Assembly: GCA_027056155.1 (NCBI GenBank)
Contig: JALULR010000132.1
Location: 1-9,414, forward strand
Direction: 5' to 3'
Length of the DNA: 9,414 nt
From: DHVE2 group archaeon
GTDB taxonomy: Archaea; Thermoplasmatota; Thermoplasmata; Thermoplasmatales; Aciduliprofundaceae
Shown here: piece after piece, positions 6,285 to 9,414 of the stretch
Layout: every line of letters starts with the position of its first letter
How positions within the stretch are numbered: position 1 is the stretch's first letter
Position numbers and translations under genes: made by a program
The notes under the pieces: generated by a model
The model's database searches: none
Seen by the model: only the letters and a program-made list of their open reading frames with translations
Told to the model about the DNA's origin: nothing

Positions 6285-9200
6285 CTTTGCAGCTCTGCAA
6301 GCTTTTCTTCACAGAGTCTAATCCATAGCTTTATGTTCATAGAGGAGTATATGCGTTTTGCTTGCTCTATATTTTCAATTGCTTTCGCTATCTCTTTTTT
6401 GTTTTGCCAGAGTACTCCAAACTCGTAGTAGGTCTTTGCAAGTTCAAAGTCATTATGCGTCGCTGTAAAATAGCGCATAGCTTTTGTAAGTTCGATAATT
6501 GCGCGTCTATATTCTCCTTTCTTAGCATAAACCACGCCCATAGTTCTTCTAGCAGCCATCTCTACGTCCTTGCTACCGATATCCTCCGAAATTTTCAAGG
6601 CATCATAAGCATGTTTTTCGGCAGATTCAAAGTCTTTTATAGATACATATGCCTCTGCAAGCACCATCAGCGATTCTGCATATCCACTTTTATCGCCGAT
6701 GTCCATAAGCATATCCGCTGCCGATTCTATAATTTTCTTTGCGTATGCTGAGTTGCCCCTTTGCAAATAAAGCTTTCCAATGTTTAGTAGTACTTGGGAG
6801 GAAGTATGCCGGTCTCCAATCTCCGTGCTTAGTTTTAAGCATTCTTTAAGCTTTTCAAGGGCCTCGTCTATGTTATCCATCAAATACAAGAGCTTTCCAA
6901 GGTTGTTTAATACTACTACCTTTATTCCCAGCTGATTGATTTTTTCACTTATCTGAAAGCTTTTTTGGTAGTATTCTAGTGCTTTTTCAAGCTCGCCTTT
7001 TTTATAATAAACATTGCCAATGCTATTTAACAGCGAGGCTATGCCGTACTTATAACCCACATTCTGCATTATTCTCAGGCTAGATGTGTATATCCTCAGT
7101 GCTCGCTCGAGGTCTCCAAAAGTGAGGTACACGTTTCCCATGTCTGAGAGTACCTCTGCTACCTCTTTCATGTCCCCAATTTCTTTCATAATCTCTAGTG
7201 ATTTTGTATAGTATTTGCGTGCTTTTTCATAGTCTCCGAGTACAAGATGTATATTTCCCACGCCTCTAAGTATATCTCCAACATCTCTCTTAACATCTTT
7301 GCTCTTTTCTTTTAAATTGCTTATTATTCTAAGTGCTTGCCTATATTGCTCGAGTGCACTTTGGTACTCGCCTTTCATAAAAAGTATTACACCTATATCT
7401 CTGTAAATTCGCCCCTTTTCGTTTATTGCAGTTCTTGGCACCATACCCTTTGCTTCTTCTAGCATTTTTAGTGCTTGCTCGTAGTCACCACGCTTTGAAA
7501 ATACATCTGCCAGCTTTCTAATTATACGCACCTTTGCAAGCGCATTGTCAGCGAGAGTTAAAGCGTTTTCATATCGCTGTTGCGCAGTATTATACTCTCC
7601 AGTATATACGTAAACGTCACCCATGCTTTCAAGCACACGCATCTTTAATTTTGGGTCTGATACGAGCTCTAGTGCTCGAGAATAGAATTCTACTGCTTCA
7701 TAATTTGCATAATTACCCCTTGCCCGATCTCCAAGCTCGAGCAGAAACTCCACAGCTCTAGCATCTTTTGCTTCATAGTAATGATAAGCGAGTATGTTTG
7801 TCACAGCGCTGAGATTATCACGGTTAAGCTCGTAAAGTATGTCTCCGATTATCTTATGGTACTTCTTGCGCAGCTCGTCCAAAAGCTCGTTATAAAGCAC
7901 TTCGCGTATTATTGAGTGCTCAAACCTATACTTTCCATCTTTTTCATAAATAAGCTTGTGCTTTCTGTATATGGTATTTAGCATTTTCAGAATCTTGAGC
8001 TCGTCCATCATGGTTGTCAGAGATAATAGAGCCGTGTCAAATTCTTCGCCTATTACGGAAGCAACATCTAATATCTCTCTTTCCTCGTCTGTGAGTCGCT
8101 CTAATCTACGCTTGATGAGCTCATACGCTTTTTTGGGTATGATAATTTTCTCTGCCATTGCCATTAATTTCCATTTTTTCCCCTCTTTTTGAATGAGCTT
8201 CTCTGTTAGCAAAAGCTTGATGGTTTCTATGACAAACAGAGGATTACCACCACTCTCCCTGTATATCTTCTCACCCACTTCTGTATCGTAGTCGCCGAGT
8301 ATTCTGCTTATTAATATGCCTGTATCCTCTTTGTTCAATCTCGGAAGTCCGAGTATGTACAATAGTCCATCTCCTGCAAGGTTGTTAAGCGTGACCTCTA
8401 ACGGGTGCAGCTTGCCGCCTATGGGAATTATCTCCTCTGGGCGATATGTGCCTATTATAAATATACGACTATTTTTAACATTTCTGGCAAGGTAGTAAAA
8501 GAAATTAAGAGATGTTTTATCAGCCCATTGGAGGTCATCTATGAACACAATAAGCGGGTATCTCTCGGATAGTCTTTGAAGCCCCATAACAATATTGTCA
8601 AATATGTTTTCTTGCACTATGCTAGGCTCACCTGCAAGGTACTTACCATCGTACTTTTTAGAGGTTATGAACCATTCAATTGCGCTCTTTGCCTCTTTTG
8701 CAGCATCAACATCGCCGTGCCAATCGGAGAATTTCCCTTGAAGCTCGCTAAGTATGCGGTTCATATCATCTATTAAAAATTCACTGGGCTCGCCTCGAAT
8801 AACTGTAGCAAGGGAGAGATTGTCAAGAGACTGTATTAGTATGTTATAATCACCGTAGCTTAACGCGTTAAGTGATGCATTTTCATCAGTGCCCATAATC
8901 TTCAATGAGTCTTTTACAAACGCTTCGATGGCTGTAAGCATGCCAGCAAATATATCCGGGTCCAGATTTGTTTCTAGCCTTTCTGCCTTTGTTATAACTA
9001 ACCCTGAAGAATCGATTAAATATGCAGATAGCACCAGCGGCGGGGGCTTTGTTGATAACAAGTACTCTACACCAGCTCGCTTTAAAGCACTCTTAAATGG
9101 AAACAGAGGCTCCAAGTTTTCTGGCAGGCACTGGCCTCTTATTATTTTATAGCCCATATCTTGAGCTTGCCTTATGAGCTCTTCAACTATTCTCGTCTTG

Positions 9201-9334
9201 CCTATACCTGCCTCTCCCGAGATAAATACCGTGCTGCCCTTTCCGCTAGCTACCTTGCTAAGGTAATCTTTAAGAGTTTTTAGCTCTGACTTGCGGTCGA
9301 CAAGTTCAATGTTCTTAAAATTCACTTCTGGCAC
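6281..9334 (-). CDS. STAND-type AAA ATPase with inserted roadblock/longin-like domain and long TPR array
   Basis: A 1017-residue multidomain protein. Residues 10-95 begin an AAA_16/STAND ATPase (LVDRKSELKTL, Walker A GEAGIGKT at 40-47). Residues ~97-210 form an inserted domain described separately. The ATPase resumes with IVFIDDLQWAD (262-272, Walker B D266/D267), GTYRPEE (295-301) and GGNPLF (362-367), followed by a winged-helix-like part (LERLTDEEREILDVASVIGE, 411-430) and FEHSIIREVLYNEL. From ~515 to the end are TPR repeats. STAND ATPases are nucleotide switches in which the repeat region senses a partner or ligand; that is family knowledge, and no partner is shown here. No effector domain (DNA-binding, kinase, nuclease, TIR) is visible, so it may act as a scaffold. 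The start is GTG: an in-frame stop lies a few codons upstream, no ATG is available, and a TATA box is ~26 nt upstream. GTG 9325 is an alternative. Confidence 0.88.
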   Translation of the reverse strand: MPEVNFKNIELVDRKSELKTLKDYLSKVASGKGSTVFISGEAGIGKTRIVEELIRQAQDMGYKIIRGQCLPENLEPLFPFKSALKRAGVEYLLSTKPPPLVLSAYLIDSSGLVITKAERLETNLDPDIFAGMLTAIEAFVKDSLKIMGTDENASLNALSYGDYNILIQSLDNLSLATVIRGEPSEFLIDDMNRILSELQGKFSDWHGDVDAAKEAKSAIEWFITSKKYDGKYLAGEPSIVQENIFDNIVMGLQRLSERYPLIVFIDDLQWADKTSLNFFYYLARNVKNSRIFIIGTYRPEEIIPIGGKLHPLEVTLNNLAGDGLLYILGLPRLNKEDTGILISRILGDYDTEVGEKIYRESGGNPLFVIETIKLLLTEKLIQKEGKKWKLMAMAEKIIIPKKAYELIKRRLERLTDEEREILDVASVIGEEFDTALLSLTTMMDELKILKMLNTIYRKHKLIYEKDGKYRFEHSIIREVLYNELLDELRKKYHKIIGDILYELNRDNLSAVTNILAYHYYEAKDARAVEFLLELGDRARGNYANYEAVEFYSRALELVSDPKLKMRVLESMGDVYVYTGEYNTAQQRYENALTLADNALAKVRIIRKLADVFSKRGDYEQALKMLEEAKGMVPRTAINEKGRIYRDIGVILFMKGEYQSALEQYRQALRIISNLKEKSKDVKRDVGDILRGVGNIHLVLGDYEKARKYYTKSLEIMKEIGDMKEVAEVLSDMGNVYLTFGDLERALRIYTSSLRIMQNVGYKYGIASLLNSIGNVYYKKGELEKALEYYQKSFQISEKINQLGIKVVVLNNLGKLLYLMDNIDEALEKLKECLKLSTEIGDRHTSSQVLLNIGKLYLQRGNSAYAKKIIESAADMLMDIGDKSGYAESLMVLAEAYVSIKDFESAEKHAYDALKISEDIGSKDVEMAARRTMGVVYAKKGEYRRAIIELTKAMRYFTATHNDFELAKTYYEFGVLWQNKKEIAKAIENIEQAKRIYSSMNIKLWIRLCEEKLAELQS
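6287..6310 (+). terminator. Terminator-like hairpin and T-tract after the GTPase gene
   Basis: The inverted repeat TTGCAG-CT-CTGCAA (6287-6300) begins 2 nt after the GTPase stop and is followed by GCTTTTCTTC. Folding with a four-base loop leaves about five stem pairs, extendable by GC/GC across a one-base bulge. It lies inside the last codons of the opposing STAND/TPR gene. Archaea need mainly the T-rich part, so the hairpin may be incidental. Confidence 0.35.
6290..7792 (-). repeat. TPR array within the STAND ATPase
   Basis: About eleven to thirteen tetratricopeptide units. The conserved helix-A positions (GDVY, ADVF, GVIL, GNIH, GNVY, GNVY, GKLL, GKLY, AEAY, GVVY, GVLW) fall at residues 571, 609, 648, 693, 733, 773, 813, 853, 893, 933 and 973. 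From 693 onward the spacing is exactly 40 residues eight times over: the 40-residue TPR form seen in kinesin light chain and Rapsyn/LGN-type superhelices, not the standard 34. Each unit carries helix-B signatures such as GDYEKARKYYTKSLEI. Such arrays are protein-binding superhelices. Confidence 0.88.
8705..9046 (-). other. Roadblock/LC7- or longin-like domain inserted between Walker A and Walker B
   Basis: Residues ~97-210 of the STAND ATPase. Walker A ends at 47 and Walker B begins at 262, a gap of about 215 residues, much longer than usual for this ATPase family. The inserted stretch predicts by eye as strand (VLSAYLIDSSG), strand (LVITKAERLE), long helix (DPDIFAGMLTAIEAFVKDSL), strand (SYGDYNILIQSL), strand (LSLATVIRGEP), helix (EFLIDDMNRILSELQGKF). 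This beta-beta-alpha-beta-beta-alpha order matches the roadblock/longin fold, whose members often bind or regulate small GTPases (MglB, Ragulator). The fold call is by pattern only. Confidence 0.45.
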
Positions 9335-9353
9335 AAACGGAGATATACAAAGC

Positions 9354-9364
9354 TATAATAAAAA
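9354..9364 (-). promoter_or_regulatory. TATA box of the STAND/TPR gene
   Basis: On the minus strand this reads TTTTTATTATA, centred about 25-27 nt upstream of the GTG at 9334. There is no Shine-Dalgarno sequence before the GTG, so a leaderless message beginning at GTG is the simplest reading. The remaining bases to the right edge (9365-9414) are AT-rich and hold no gene I can support. Confidence 0.5.
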
Positions 9365-9414
9365 ATTTCGCAATAGATTACGGATTTTGATTATCTCCAT
9401 ATATTTTTTATTAC

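Noticed and set aside
1..9414. tRNA or rRNA genes, CRISPR arrays, insertion sequences or toxin-antitoxin pairs
   Set aside because: No cloverleaf-like segment, regular spacer-repeat pattern, transposase motif or small paired toxin genes were found on either strand.

Overview
The window is archaeal and chromosomal, most likely from Thermoplasmata or a related AT-rich euryarchaeal lineage (DHVE2/Aciduliprofundum-like). The lineage is an inference from how the proteins read; no search was run. The archaeal call rests on a two-ring Cdc48/VAT ATPase, an archaeal/eukaryotic-type class I release factor (NIKS and GGQ), an archaeal-style NFACT/RqcH protein, a Rab-like small GTPase, and TATA boxes placed for leaderless transcription. 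No tRNA, rRNA, CRISPR array, insertion sequence or phage gene was found.

Layout. (1) Positions 1-922, minus strand: the N-terminal ~307 residues of an NFACT/RqcH/NEMF-family protein, cut by the left edge. (2) 1051-1587, plus: an unrecognised four-helix membrane protein, divergent from (1). (3) 1678-3891, plus: Cdc48/VAT with a proteasome-docking type C-terminus. (4) 3903-4145, plus: a small PRC-barrel protein, 11 nt behind Cdc48 with a strong Shine-Dalgarno sequence, so very likely co-transcribed. (5) 4148-5359, minus: aRF1, convergent with (4) and 2 nt away. (6) 5475-6284, plus: a Ras/Rab-like GTPase with a ~90-residue C-terminal extension, divergent from aRF1. (7) 6281-9334, minus: a 1017-residue STAND-type ATPase with a long TPR array and a roadblock/longin-like insertion inside its ATPase core. 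It is convergent with (6), and a CTAG palindrome gives the stop codon on both strands.

The left half has a protein-synthesis-quality theme: RqcH (stalled-nascent-chain tailing), Cdc48 (unfolding and extraction, probably feeding the 20S proteasome) and aRF1 (termination). The right half is a possible signalling pair: a Rab-like GTPase beside an ATPase/TPR scaffold whose inserted domain resembles folds that regulate small GTPases. This pair is the best candidate for an undescribed system, but the functional link is inference. Most transcription-unit-leading genes have a TATA-like box centred about 26-28 nt before the start codon and no convincing Shine-Dalgarno sequence, which points to leaderless mRNAs. 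This pattern was used to choose starts, including a GTG start and an upstream ATG for RqcH.
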